Source: an uncultured bacterium
GTDB lineage: Bacteria > UBP6 > UBA1177
Assembly: GCA_947305505.1 (NCBI GenBank)
Contig: CAMZDX010000010.1
Location: 1-32,782 of the forward strand
DNA length: 32,782 nucleotides
Direction of reading: 5' to 3'
Translations under genes and position numbers: made by a program
In this document: positions 6,975-15,684 of the stretch, piece after piece
How positions within the stretch are numbered: the stretch's first letter is position 1
Layout: each line of letters begins with the position of its first letter
The notes under the pieces: model-generated
Told to the model about the DNA's origin: nothing
The model's input: the letters and a program-made list of their open reading frames with translations, nothing else
Databases searched by the model: none

Positions 6975-8279
6975 TTATTGAAAATCTATTTTTGTTTCGT
7001 AACAGCTAAGTTCAGCCTCGCCTTCAGCGCTACCGGCATAAAAAATCCTGATGCTGCAGCCGAGCCCTGAAAGCGTTTTCAAAGCCTTTTTTCTCGCTTC
7101 ATCGTATTTTGAAGTAAAAAAGAATATAGTCGAGGCGCTCTGACCTGCCTCAAAAAGGGTTTCGAGACAGTTTTCGAACCTGTTTTCCGCATCGTTTTCA
7201 GCAAGTGCCAATTTTGCGAGAGCGTTTGAAAAACTTTTTTTCGAACTGTCCGGAATTTCGTGAGTTTCCATTCCGACAAATAGAATCTGCGGCAGATTTT
7301 CCTCCCGCTCCATCGCGTTTAAAAGCGACGCCGCCGCTGAAAGAACTTTTTCAAAATCTTCGCTGTAGTGCTCTTCAAAAAAGTTGTCGATGAAAACTAC
7401 AGAGCCCGAATCGACCTCTTTGTAAAACTCTTTCGTCCGCAGCTGACCGCTTTTAGCACTCGATTTCCAGTGGATATTCCTTATCGAATCGCCAGGAACG
7501 AACTCACGCAGAGAGCGCAGTTCGAAACCGCTTCCTGTTTCCTGCATTTCACGCGTTTTTTCGTTTTTTTCATTCGCCGTTTCCCCTTCGTTTTCAGGAA
7601 TTTCGAACGATTCTTCTATTTCCGGCAGAACAAGAAAACTTCCGGGATTCGGAACGATTTTTCCTTTTTTCAAAAGCCCGAAAATACCTTTGTGAAAGAC
7701 GTATGCGCCGCCGAAAGCGATTTTTCCGCGCCTTTCCGGCCTGAAAGAAGCTTCAAACAGGATCCCGCCGTCTGTTTTTCTGCCGGTAACGGCAAATTCT
7801 TCATATTTTCCGCCGCAGTTTTTATCTATGAGCCACTTCCAGCGGTAATAACCCATATTTCTGTCAAAGGCGTTACGCTTCTCTTCACCCGGCTCTTTCG
7901 TCGTGACAAAAACTTCAAAAGTCGGAACCGGAGCAGCTGGAACTTCGGCATAAAAAAGATTTTCCGAACTCTCTTTTCCGCTCTTTGCACGCAGCAGCAC
8001 GGGATATTTCACATCTTTTCCCTTTGAAACACATTCCGGAAGGAACCTTTCGAACTCGAAACCGAAAGATTTGAACATAAGGGAAACTGCATCGGTCAAA
8101 AGCAGCGCAAGAGAAGCCGCAAAAACTACGAAAAGCATACTTGAACGGGTGTTCAAACCGAAAAAAACAAGGGCAAAGGCGCACAGAAATAGAACTTTTC
8201 CCGAAGTCGTGAACTTTCTTTCAATCTTTTCATTCAGCCTGTAAGTCGCCGAATACCACCTGTAGTGCCGCTTTTTCAC
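6975..8279 (-). CDS. DUF58 domain-containing membrane protein
   Basis: Two hydrophobic segments near the N-terminus (VLFLCAFALVFFGL and MLFVVFAASLALLLTDAV) are followed by a cytoplasmic or periplasmic beta-rich region. The DUF58 signature REFVPGDSIRNIHWKSSAKSGQLRTKEF comes next, and the C-terminal part resembles a von Willebrand A-like fold (SGSVVFIDNF). DUF58 proteins usually accompany MoxR-type AAA ATPases and vWA membrane proteins; neither is adjacent here. I prefer GTG 8279 (434 aa) over the GTG at 8294, because AGGA lies 7 bases before it and the apparent promoter would leave only about seven bases before 8294. Function is unknown in detail; a role in envelope or chaperone-like assembly is inferred from the family. 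Confidence 0.85.
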   Translation of the reverse strand: MKKRHYRWYSATYRLNEKIERKFTTSGKVLFLCAFALVFFGLNTRSSMLFVVFAASLALLLTDAVSLMFKSFGFEFERFLPECVSKGKDVKYPVLLRAKSGKESSENLFYAEVPAAPVPTFEVFVTTKEPGEEKRNAFDRNMGYYRWKWLIDKNCGGKYEEFAVTGRKTDGGILFEASFRPERRGKIAFGGAYVFHKGIFGLLKKGKIVPNPGSFLVLPEIEESFEIPENEGETANEKNEKTREMQETGSGFELRSLREFVPGDSIRNIHWKSSAKSGQLRTKEFYKEVDSGSVVFIDNFFEEHYSEDFEKVLSAAASLLNAMEREENLPQILFVGMETHEIPDSSKKSFSNALAKLALAENDAENRFENCLETLFEAGQSASTIFFFTSKYDEARKKALKTLSGLGCSIRIFYAGSAEGEAELSCYETKIDFQ

Positions 8280-8307
8280 GATTTTATCCTGCACAAAAAA
8301 ACGGCGG

Positions 8308-8313
8308 ATTATA
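8308..8313 (-). promoter_or_regulatory. -10 element for the DUF58-queA operon
   Basis: A perfect TATAAT lies on the minus strand, 29 bases before GTG 8279. The -35 region (TGTGAT at 16 bases) is a poor match, so an activator may be needed or the call may be wrong. Confidence 0.4.
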
Positions 8314-8418
8314 ATGATTCCAGCGAAAAATCACAGATAAAACAAACTCCATCATGTGAAATTACTTTTTTTTTCGGCAGAATTGCTGTAAATACCCGTG
8401 GTTTTAGAGTTGGCGGAC

Positions 8419-10317
8419 ATGCCGGAAAAAATGAAAATTTTAGGATTTTTAAAAAAATTTCTTCCCCGTTTTGACCTTTTTCAGATAATTTCGGTCGTTT
8501 CTTTCACTGTGCTCAACATTATATTTCTCGTCATTGCTTCAGAAAAAAACGGTTTTTCGTTTAGTGAACCCGATGTTCTTTTCCACTTTTTTATAAAAAT
8601 TCTTTTTGATGCCGCATTCTTGCTTTTCTCAATACTGATTTTGAAAGCCGTTTTCAGGACAGCCGTTTTTTCTGCTGTTTTCATAACGGCAAACGCAACT
8701 TTGGCAATATCGAACATTCTGCTTTACTATTTCGGCAACACCCTTGTAGAACGCACCCATTTTGCGCTGATAACACCTTACAGCGTGACATCTTTCGTGC
8801 CGTGGTACGGATTCGCAGCGATTTTTGCCTTCCTTTTCGTGATTCTTGCCGTTTCGTTTGTCTTTATAAGAAAGATTCCTTTCCAGAACATTTTCAAACA
8901 GGCTGCGTTTTGGCTTATAGTTTGTATGTTGCTGAATTTATTAAATATTTCAAACATCGTGGATCACGACAAGGAAAAAAGATACGGCAGGGTATTGAGC
9001 GGTTTCAGAAACGCTCAGATATACTACGTGAGCCAAAATCAGTGGATAAATTTCCTATCAAAAGTAATTTTTCCCTCTTTGGGCGATCAATTCAAAATGT
9101 TTTATCCGAAAACTGAAAATTTCGTTAACGACTACCACCTTTTTTCCGAAAAATTTGCCGTTTCAAACGATTCGGATCAATACAGCAACGCTTTAAAAAA
9201 ATCCTTGCCGAATTTTTCAAACGGCGAGCCGGAACCTTTAAACCTCAAGGAATATTCAAGAGTTCTCTATATTTTCACAGAATCTCTTTCACTTGATGTC
9301 CTGCCTTGCTACAACAATGAAATCAAAGGTTCATACGCAGAGCGTTTTTTCTGCCGTAAAGATATTATGGACCGGACATTCACAAATCTCACGACAGGCG
9401 GATCCCCTACTCTTCAAGGACTCACCGTAATTTTCAACTCTCATCCGAACTACAACATTCAGGAACAGACAGGACATCTCAACTCCTTTCCGAAACTGCT
9501 TGAAAGACATGGTTTCAAGTCTGTTTTCATAAGAAGCGCGTCAAAATTTTTCGCAAACGAAAACCTTGTTTTCCAGAATATGGGATTTTCCGAAATTATC
9601 GCCAGGGAAAACTTTTACGAGCAGGAAAATCTCAGAAAATATATTTACAACTGGGGTTTGGAAGACAGGATCCTTTACGAACAAGCTCTTGAATTCATTA
9701 AGAAAAACAGCGACAAAAAACTTTTTGCCGTAATTTTGGGAACCGATACCCACCCGCCTTACGGGCAAATGCAGTACAAACATCTGAAATATCCGCCAAG
9801 CCCTAAAATAAGCAATATTAAGGATAAAAAAGTCTCTCTCTGGCTGACTTCGGTTGACAGAATGGATTTCGATATCGCGAATTTTATTGAAAATCTCGAT
9901 AAAGAAGGACTTTTCGACGAATCGACTCTTATAGTGATTTCGGCAGACCATTCCTGCCCGCTGAACAACGTTTCATCAAAAATTCCGGGGCATCCGAAAA
10001 ACAATCTGTCGCGCATTCCGGTGATTTTTCTTTCAAAGCAGCCTTTGCCTGAAGTCGATTTTGCCGCGCAATCAAGTCAAATCGATATTGCGCCATCGAT
10101 TTTTCACCTTCTCGGTATCGAAAAACCGCTCGGATGGTGGGGCGAAAGCCTTTTTTCACACGAAAGAAAGAAAAAAGCTGTCGGTTTCGACAAAAATTTT
10201 CTCTATCTGTCGGATGATTCAGGCACAAAAACTATAAATACAGAAAAACCTGCGGACGCTTCGGAAGAAGCGATCATTGAACTGTTCAGCACTGTATTTA
10301 CGGAAAAAAGACCTTAG
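8419..10317 (+). CDS. LTA-synthase-like membrane sulfatase-fold transferase
   Basis: Five N-terminal hydrophobic segments (roughly residues 28-187 of the 639-aa track ORF) are followed by an extracytoplasmic alkaline-phosphatase/sulfatase fold domain. Recognisable pieces are RVLYIFTESLSLD (metal-binding Glu), TTGGSPTLQGL (region of the nucleophilic Thr/Ser), GTDTHPPYG and VISADHSCPL (metal-binding Asp-His). This architecture is that of lipoteichoic acid synthase and phosphoglycerol or phosphoethanolamine transferases, which move head groups from phospholipid to surface glycans or lipids. The substrate cannot be told from sequence. The start is ambiguous: GTG 8398, ATG 8419 and ATG 8431 are all in frame, and none has a strong RBS; 8419 follows GGCGG closely. 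The stop overlaps the stop of the convergent radical SAM gene (cTTAGac). Confidence 0.85.
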   Translation: MPEKMKILGFLKKFLPRFDLFQIISVVSFTVLNIIFLVIASEKNGFSFSEPDVLFHFFIKILFDAAFLLFSILILKAVFRTAVFSAVFITANATLAISNILLYYFGNTLVERTHFALITPYSVTSFVPWYGFAAIFAFLFVILAVSFVFIRKIPFQNIFKQAAFWLIVCMLLNLLNISNIVDHDKEKRYGRVLSGFRNAQIYYVSQNQWINFLSKVIFPSLGDQFKMFYPKTENFVNDYHLFSEKFAVSNDSDQYSNALKKSLPNFSNGEPEPLNLKEYSRVLYIFTESLSLDVLPCYNNEIKGSYAERFFCRKDIMDRTFTNLTTGGSPTLQGLTVIFNSHPNYNIQEQTGHLNSFPKLLERHGFKSVFIRSASKFFANENLVFQNMGFSEIIARENFYEQENLRKYIYNWGLEDRILYEQALEFIKKNSDKKLFAVILGTDTHPPYGQMQYKHLKYPPSPKISNIKDKKVSLWLTSVDRMDFDIANFIENLDKEGLFDESTLIVISADHSCPLNNVSSKIPGHPKNNLSRIPVIFLSKQPLPEVDFAAQSSQIDIAPSIFHLLGIEKPLGWWGESLFSHERKKKAVGFDKNFLYLSDDSGTKTINTEKPADASEEAIIELFSTVFTEKRP

Positions 10318-12182
10318 ACTACGAAAAGAACACCGTCTTCACACCAGGTGTAAAGAATATTCAGGACATCGACTTTCTTGAATTTCTTCTTGAGCTCTGC
10401 AAATGTCGCAGTTCCTTTCGAGCGGATATAATCGAAAACAGCAAACTCTTCGTTTGCGATGACTTTCGTGAAAACAGCACCGTCGATACGGTAAACAACG
10501 CCGTAAAGCTCTTCTTTGTCGACTTCGGAAGCATACTTTTTGAGGTCGATGTAGCCTGTGTCGATCAAATCTTCAATGTCGTATGAAAACTTGTCGAAAA
10601 ATGCCGAATCGTTGATGCCGAAAACCGTTGAATCGCAGATCGAATCAAGCTGGTAAGGCATTGTGACTTTATCCTCTTTTTCGACCATGAGCGAAGTCGT
10701 GTAAAAATGGTTGTGCTTCAGCAGATCGGATGCGACAGGCCACAGTTTTTTCTTCTGGAAACGGTCGAAAATGTAGGCGAAGAACTCGTGTATATAGCCG
10801 AAAAGACGTGAATACTCGATAGAATCAATGTCTTCAGCAACAATATCCGGCGCCTGTTTTCTTATCCACTTGTTCCAGCGCATGACGATCTCATGGCAAG
10901 GCATTTCGAGCCCTTTTGCGAGCATAGTGATTATCGAAACCATGCGGCCTTTGTTGTAAAGCAGGTCGATCCCGTCAGAAAGTTCTTCCGCCTTTTCCAT
11001 ATCCTTTCTGGTGAACTGCGCACTTTCGACAGCAAGATAGGGATATGAACTTTCGACGGTATAGCCGAATTCGCGCATCCGGTTGTAGATTTTAGTGCCC
11101 GGATACATCGAAAGACGAAGAACGTTTATAGAAATCGGCCAAAGGTTGAAAACGACTTCAAGGTCGTTCAGAAAATCGTCATAAGACATTCTCGGAAGGC
11201 CTGCGATCACATCGATTCCGAACATAAGCGACGGATAATTCGCCATGTATCTGATATTAGACAAAGCCTTATCGACATTGAACGATGTGAGAAGGTTTTC
11301 GTGAACTTTCTGATTTGCCGTCTGAAGTCCGATATTGAGAAAAACATTCATGTCGGCAAGAGTTTCGATATCGCTTTTCGAAAGAAGGTCGGCTCTGACC
11401 GGAATTTCAAAAATCGCATTCGGCAGATACTCGCTTATCATAGCAAGAATCTTGCTAAAATGCTGATGGCTCAAGTTTGCTATCGGACAACCGATCGTAA
11501 GCTGTGTAACACCTTTTTCGGCAAAAAACTTAAGCTCTTTTTCAAGGTAGGCGAAACTGTGATAACGCAGGTTGCCGCCGTGTGAAAAATCAACGCAGAA
11601 ATCACACTTGAAAAGGCATCCGCGCGATATTTCCCAGAAAACCGAAGTCGTCTCGCTGACCGGTATCATTCCGTTGAGATAAGGCGACGGAATTGTGTCG
11701 AGATCTGCAAGAACGCGGCTTTCGCCATAGACGAAAGAGCGGCTCTCCTTATCCTTGAAAACTATGCCTGAAGCCTTTCCGATACTTTCCCCGTTCCGTT
11801 TAAGCATAGCCATTTCATAAAGCGAAAGTTCGGGCTCGTCCTGGATTATGAAATCAAAATCCTTTTTGAGATATTCCTCAGGATTTGCGAAAGTGTCGTA
11901 ACCCCAAAGCCCTTTGACAGACTTCGTGCTCCGGCATGATTTCGCCAGTTTCATGATGTAGCCCGCATTCCAGTAAAGCACCCTGAAAACGATGATGTCG
12001 GCCTGCTGGTTTTCAATTATTCCGGCGGAAGTCGACATATCGTCGGTCATGTAGACATTGACTATTTCGGCGCTTATTTCATTCCAGGATCTCGCTTCCA
12101 CAAAGGTCTTTGCGGTAAAAACATGGTATTCCGTGTTTTTTATCACTCTTGACTTATTGACATTGACGATGGCTATCTTCAT
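10314..12182 (-). CDS. B12-binding-like radical SAM protein with long C-terminal extension
   Basis: The N-terminal 150 residues resemble the cobalamin-binding-like domain found before many radical SAM domains, but I see no DxHxxG cobalamin motif. The radical SAM core follows, with the cluster motif CLFKCDFC (Cys189, Cys193, Cys196: CxxxCxxC), preceded by WEISRG. Later segments FLNIGLQTAN, VIAGLP and RLSMYPGT are typical of the core. Residues from about 420 to 622 form an extra region rich in aromatic and acidic residues that I do not recognise. The enzyme should bind a 4Fe-4S cluster and S-adenosylmethionine; the substrate is unknown. The ATG lies within a small inverted repeat. The gene follows the HEAT-repeat lipoprotein gene on the same strand, 46 bp downstream. 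Confidence 0.88.
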   Translation of the reverse strand: MKIAIVNVNKSRVIKNTEYHVFTAKTFVEARSWNEISAEIVNVYMTDDMSTSAGIIENQQADIIVFRVLYWNAGYIMKLAKSCRSTKSVKGLWGYDTFANPEEYLKKDFDFIIQDEPELSLYEMAMLKRNGESIGKASGIVFKDKESRSFVYGESRVLADLDTIPSPYLNGMIPVSETTSVFWEISRGCLFKCDFCVDFSHGGNLRYHSFAYLEKELKFFAEKGVTQLTIGCPIANLSHQHFSKILAMISEYLPNAIFEIPVRADLLSKSDIETLADMNVFLNIGLQTANQKVHENLLTSFNVDKALSNIRYMANYPSLMFGIDVIAGLPRMSYDDFLNDLEVVFNLWPISINVLRLSMYPGTKIYNRMREFGYTVESSYPYLAVESAQFTRKDMEKAEELSDGIDLLYNKGRMVSIITMLAKGLEMPCHEIVMRWNKWIRKQAPDIVAEDIDSIEYSRLFGYIHEFFAYIFDRFQKKKLWPVASDLLKHNHFYTTSLMVEKEDKVTMPYQLDSICDSTVFGINDSAFFDKFSYDIEDLIDTGYIDLKKYASEVDKEELYGVVYRIDGAVFTKVIANEEFAVFDYIRSKGTATFAELKKKFKKVDVLNILYTWCEDGVLFVV

Positions 12183-12198
12183 TTGAAAACCTCAAATG
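12180..12198 (-). promoter_or_regulatory. Inverted repeat enclosing RBS and start codon of the radical SAM gene
   Basis: On the minus strand CATTTGA-GGTTT-TCAAATG is a perfect 7-bp inverted repeat with a 5-base loop. The right arm ends in the ATG start codon and the GAGG RBS straddles the left arm and loop. Such a hairpin would reduce translation initiation. Confidence 0.45.
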
Positions 12199-12228
12199 TG
12201 ATAATGAACGGATACGGGGAGCGGAAAA

Positions 12229-14148
12229 TTATTTTACAGAGCTGAGATAGCTGGAGATTGCCTTGAATTCCTTCATAGCTGCAGCGTATTCAACTTTGTC
12301 GCCTTCAGCCTTGAGAACTTCGTCAAGAATAGGAGCAAAGCCTTTGTCTTCAGTTTTGAGAAGAGCAACCGACATAGCTTCACGGACATAAGGTTCAGCG
12401 TGTTTCATAACAGGTTTAAGCTGTTCTTTGTAGTCACCGAGTTTGCCGGAGTAACCGAGCATGTAAACGGCTTTTTCTACAACTGCCGGATTCTTGTCGG
12501 AAAGTTTTGCAACGTAGCATGCGTTGTCAGTTTTGCACTCTTTCGCAGCATTGGCTCTGTCGACGAATCTCTTGAACATTTCGACTGTCTTGTTGGTCGA
12601 ATCGTAGTTTACGTCAAGTCTTGATTCGGTCTTGACTTTCTTGTCCATATCTTCAGCAGAAATTTCCTGACCTACAGGAAGTTCCTTTTTAACTTTTTCA
12701 GTCGATTTCTTTTCGACGTTAGCAACATATTTTTCGCCTTCTTCGATGATTCCTTTCGCGATGCCGATGAACTTGTCAGCCATTTCGGGATCAGAAACCA
12801 TTCTTGTAAGAGCGTCAGCAGCCCAAACGGTAGCTTCGTAGAAAATAATCTTTTCGTTCATTTCATTGTACTCGGAAACCGGTTTCTGCTTAATGACTTC
12901 TTCAAGGTACGGAAGAGCTTTCGGGTCGCCGAGGATTGCAAGAGCTTCAGCGCCTTTCATCATGATCGAAATTTCCTGGCCTCTGTCTGCAAGTTTAGCC
13001 TGAGCTTTTTCCTCTTTGGAAAGCTGACCTTTGGATTTCTTGTCGTTTGTTGTGTCTTTCGTGAACTTCTTGCTGACCATTTTGAGAAGCGTGTCTGTAG
13101 CTCTGAAGTCACCGAATTTTGCAAGTTGAACTGCAAGGTGCTCAGCGAGGAAAGGCTGTTTCTTGTCGGTTGCGAGCTGTGTTTCGAGCTCTTTGATAAC
13201 CATGTCAACTGCCTGTTTCGAACGGATGTCGGCAAGAACGATCGAAGTTTTGAGCTTTGTTGTCGTTTCGATCGAAGCGATTGTTGCCATGTATTCGTCG
13301 TCTTTCGGGCATTCGCCTTTTTTCTTAGCTTCTTCGTTGCCGATGTATTCCGGGCAGAACTGTTTTGTAGCTCTTTCCTTGTTGTCGTTCTGGATCTCGT
13401 TTACTTTCGGGTTTTCGCCGTTGTAGGCCTTGATGAGCTCTTCCTCAGCCATTTTGCCGAGTTTGATGAGCGATTTTCTTGCTTCCGGGAAAAGGCTGAA
13501 ACCCTGCTCTTCGTAGAAAAGAGCGGTTACGAGCGGACGAACCGTCGAAGGATCACGCCATTCGCCGAGAAGGCCGGCTGTGGTGTATTTCGTACCGAAA
13601 TCTTCGATTTTCGAGTCGAAAACTTTAAGGATCTCAGGAATAAGGTGCTTACTTTCGTTCGGCATCTTCGCCAAAGCTTCGATCGCAGCACGTTTTGCAA
13701 CAGATTCTGCTTTTTCACGCATTCCGGGAGCAAGGACTTCCGGAGTCTGAAGCGTGAAATACTTCGCAAGTGTCGGAACTGCAGCCGGCTGTTCAAGAAG
13801 ACCGAAAGCCATAGCGGCACTTTCAAGTGTCTTAAGGTTACGGACGTTTGTCGTAGCAAGACATTCGTCAACGATTTGGCTGATTCTCTCTACCGACTGG
13901 GTGCAGCCGATTTCACCGGCGGTAAGAACAGCCAGGCCGGCTTCGGGAGTTTTGTCGAGTTTCAGAAGTTTCGAGCAGGCTTTGTCCATATTGACGATCT
14001 CGCCTTTCATCTTTTTGAGACCCTGGATCGCGTAGTTTCTCGTGTCTTTCGAGTAAAGTTTTCCAAGATACTCGTCTTCCGGATTACAAGAAACAAGCAT
14101 CATTGCAACCGGAATCAAAACCAAAAGCATCAAACTTTTTAATTTCAT
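12229..14148 (-). CDS. HEAT-repeat lipoprotein
   Basis: A 639-aa protein with a lipoprotein signal MKLKSLMLLVLIPVAMMLVSC (lipid-modified Cys21). The rest is mainly helical. Several HEAT-like repeats are visible, for example AGLAVLTAGEIGCTQSVERI, ESAAMAFGLLEQPAAVPTLAKYF, AAIEALAKMPNES, AEALAILGDPKALPYLEEVI, KAVYMLGYSGKLGD and VREAMSVALLK. A Lys/Glu-rich linker (about residues 370-400) interrupts them. HEAT arrays act as protein-binding scaffolds, so it probably anchors or assembles partners in the periplasm; the partner is unknown. The RBS is AAGAGG before ATG 14148. The radical SAM gene follows, and the upstream M18 gene is separated by 93 bp of AT-rich sequence. Confidence 0.88.
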   Translation of the reverse strand: MKLKSLMLLVLIPVAMMLVSCNPEDEYLGKLYSKDTRNYAIQGLKKMKGEIVNMDKACSKLLKLDKTPEAGLAVLTAGEIGCTQSVERISQIVDECLATTNVRNLKTLESAAMAFGLLEQPAAVPTLAKYFTLQTPEVLAPGMREKAESVAKRAAIEALAKMPNESKHLIPEILKVFDSKIEDFGTKYTTAGLLGEWRDPSTVRPLVTALFYEEQGFSLFPEARKSLIKLGKMAEEELIKAYNGENPKVNEIQNDNKERATKQFCPEYIGNEEAKKKGECPKDDEYMATIASIETTTKLKTSIVLADIRSKQAVDMVIKELETQLATDKKQPFLAEHLAVQLAKFGDFRATDTLLKMVSKKFTKDTTNDKKSKGQLSKEEKAQAKLADRGQEISIMMKGAEALAILGDPKALPYLEEVIKQKPVSEYNEMNEKIIFYEATVWAADALTRMVSDPEMADKFIGIAKGIIEEGEKYVANVEKKSTEKVKKELPVGQEISAEDMDKKVKTESRLDVNYDSTNKTVEMFKRFVDRANAAKECKTDNACYVAKLSDKNPAVVEKAVYMLGYSGKLGDYKEQLKPVMKHAEPYVREAMSVALLKTEDKGFAPILDEVLKAEGDKVEYAAAMKEFKAISSYLSSVK

Positions 14149-14241
14149 AACAACCTCTTAAAAAATGATAGTTTAAAGCAACCAAAAACTCATCGGGGCG
14201 CACATTAGCAAAAAAAAAGTAAAATATCAAAAAATTTTGCC

Positions 14242-15528
14242 TTATTTTCCAAAGAAATACTCAATTGCCTTTGTCATGTAGTAATGATCTGCTGTTCCGG
14301 CTGTTTCTCTGATCGAGTGCATAGCCCACATCGCGTTGCCGACATCGACTGCTTTAATGCCGAGAGCGGCTGATGACATCGGACCTATCGTGCTGCCTGA
14401 CGGAACATCGGAGCGGTTTGCTATCTTCTGGCACGGAACACCTGCACCTGCGCAGAGCTGCTCGAAATATGAACTTGTCGCCGCGGTCGTCGCGTATCTG
14501 AAACTCGAGCTGAACTTGATGACCGGACCTTTGTTCATGTTCGGAGCGTAAGCCGGATCATGTTTTTCGGGGAAGTTCGGATGCTGCGTGTGAGCGCCGT
14601 CTGCACTGATAAGGAAACTCTTAGAAAAAGCGACGAATCTGTCGTCTGCGCCTTTTGAAGTGAGTGCGACGATCCTTTCCAAAATCGTTCTCGTAAAAGA
14701 TGAATCAGCTCCCATAGGAGTACGTGAGCCGATTTCCTCGTTATCGTAGAAAGCCGCAACTGTCGTTGCCTTGCCCTGTTTTGCAGCAAGGAACGCCGTC
14801 AGGATCGAGTGACACATCTGCAGATTGTCGAGTCTGCCGGAAGAAATCATCTCGTCGTCGATTCCGCAGAAAGTTCCGCCCTGAAGATCGTAGACGAAAA
14901 GGTCGGTCTGACCGATATTCTCCGGTTTTTCGCCGATTTCTTTTGCAACAAGCGTTTTAAGGACGTTTTTCGCTTCGCCATCCGAAGTAAGGATGACCTG
15001 AAGATGGTTCTGCGGATTGAACTCAAAACCTTTGTTAGCTTCGCGGTTCATGTGGATCGCAAGAGATGGAACTATCGCAACGGGTCTGTTGATGTTGACC
15101 AATTTTTCGACTTCGCCTTTTTTGGTTTTTACCATAACGCGGCCGGCGATCCCCAGATTTCTGTCAAGCCATGTATAAACAAGCGGTCCGCCGTAAATTT
15201 CTGTCGTAACGCGGATGCAGTTTGCCGACTTGTTTTCGCCGCTTTCCTTGATTTTAAGAAGCGGACTGTCGGTGTGCGCGCCGGCGATTTTAAAGCCGGT
15301 GTTTACCGGAGTATCGGTTCCGAGCCTGAAAGCGATGACCGAAGAGAGGTTTCTTCTGACGAAATAGCCTTTGCCTTTCTCCAGTTTCCAAGGTTTCGCT
15401 TCGTCGAGTTCGGTAAAGCCTTTTTTCGCCAGAGTGTCCGCAATATTCTGTGCGGCATGGAACGCTGTCGGAGATTTGTCAATAAAATCGATAAGTTCTT
15501 GACCCAATTGTTTAATTTCCTTTTTCAT
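14242..15528 (-). CDS. apeB: M18 family aminopeptidase (aspartyl aminopeptidase type)
   Basis: A zinc aminopeptidase of family M18, cytosolic, removing N-terminal (often acidic) residues from peptides. Diagnostic segments are AGAHTDSPLLKIK (metal His and Asp), YGGPLVYTWLDRNLGIAGRV, YDNEEIGSRTPMGADSSF (catalytic and metal Glu), SADGAHTQHPNF and the C-terminal SDVPSGSTIGPMSSA. From ATG 15528 it is 428 aa, which is typical. The track start at 15588 adds 20 residues (RIPKIFCFFGV...) ahead of the clear RBS GGGGAG and is rejected. The gene has its own promoter, divergent from parB. The apeB symbol is a family-level assignment. Confidence 0.93.
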   Translation of the reverse strand: MKKEIKQLGQELIDFIDKSPTAFHAAQNIADTLAKKGFTELDEAKPWKLEKGKGYFVRRNLSSVIAFRLGTDTPVNTGFKIAGAHTDSPLLKIKESGENKSANCIRVTTEIYGGPLVYTWLDRNLGIAGRVMVKTKKGEVEKLVNINRPVAIVPSLAIHMNREANKGFEFNPQNHLQVILTSDGEAKNVLKTLVAKEIGEKPENIGQTDLFVYDLQGGTFCGIDDEMISSGRLDNLQMCHSILTAFLAAKQGKATTVAAFYDNEEIGSRTPMGADSSFTRTILERIVALTSKGADDRFVAFSKSFLISADGAHTQHPNFPEKHDPAYAPNMNKGPVIKFSSSFRYATTAATSSYFEQLCAGAGVPCQKIANRSDVPSGSTIGPMSSAALGIKAVDVGNAMWAMHSIRETAGTADHYYMTKAIEYFFGK

Positions 15529-15571
15529 TAAAAACTCCCCTGTAATTTGTAATACACCAAAAAAACAAAAT

Positions 15572-15599
15572 ATTTTAGGGATTCGCACCTATTTTGCAA
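15572..15599 (-). promoter_or_regulatory. Promoter of the M18 aminopeptidase gene
   Basis: On the minus strand TTGCAA (15594-15599), 16 bases and TAAAAT (15572-15577) lie about 44 bases upstream of ATG 15528. It is divergent from the parB promoter and only 28 bases separate the two -35 boxes. Confidence 0.6.
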
Positions 15600-15627
15600 T
15601 TTTTTAGAACTGTCGTAAAAGGCTCAC

Positions 15628-15655
15628 TTGACAGAAAAAATACCTTAATTAAAAT
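15628..15655 (+). promoter_or_regulatory. Promoter of the parB-amidase-prmC operon
   Basis: A consensus TTGACA (15628-15633), a 16-base spacer and TAAAAT (15650-15655) lie about 30 bases before ATG 15685. No parS-like palindrome is visible around it. Confidence 0.7.
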
Positions 15656-15684
15656 CGTCCGGCTTGAATTTCATGGAGGGATCA

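Noticed and set aside
13126-14142. 338-aa plus-strand ORF opposite the HEAT lipoprotein
   Set aside because: Phe/Cys/Arg-rich antisense frame of a clearly real gene; no RBS and no recognised domain.
15529-15684. parS site near parB
   Set aside because: No TGTTTCACGTGAAACA-like palindrome can be seen in this intergenic region.
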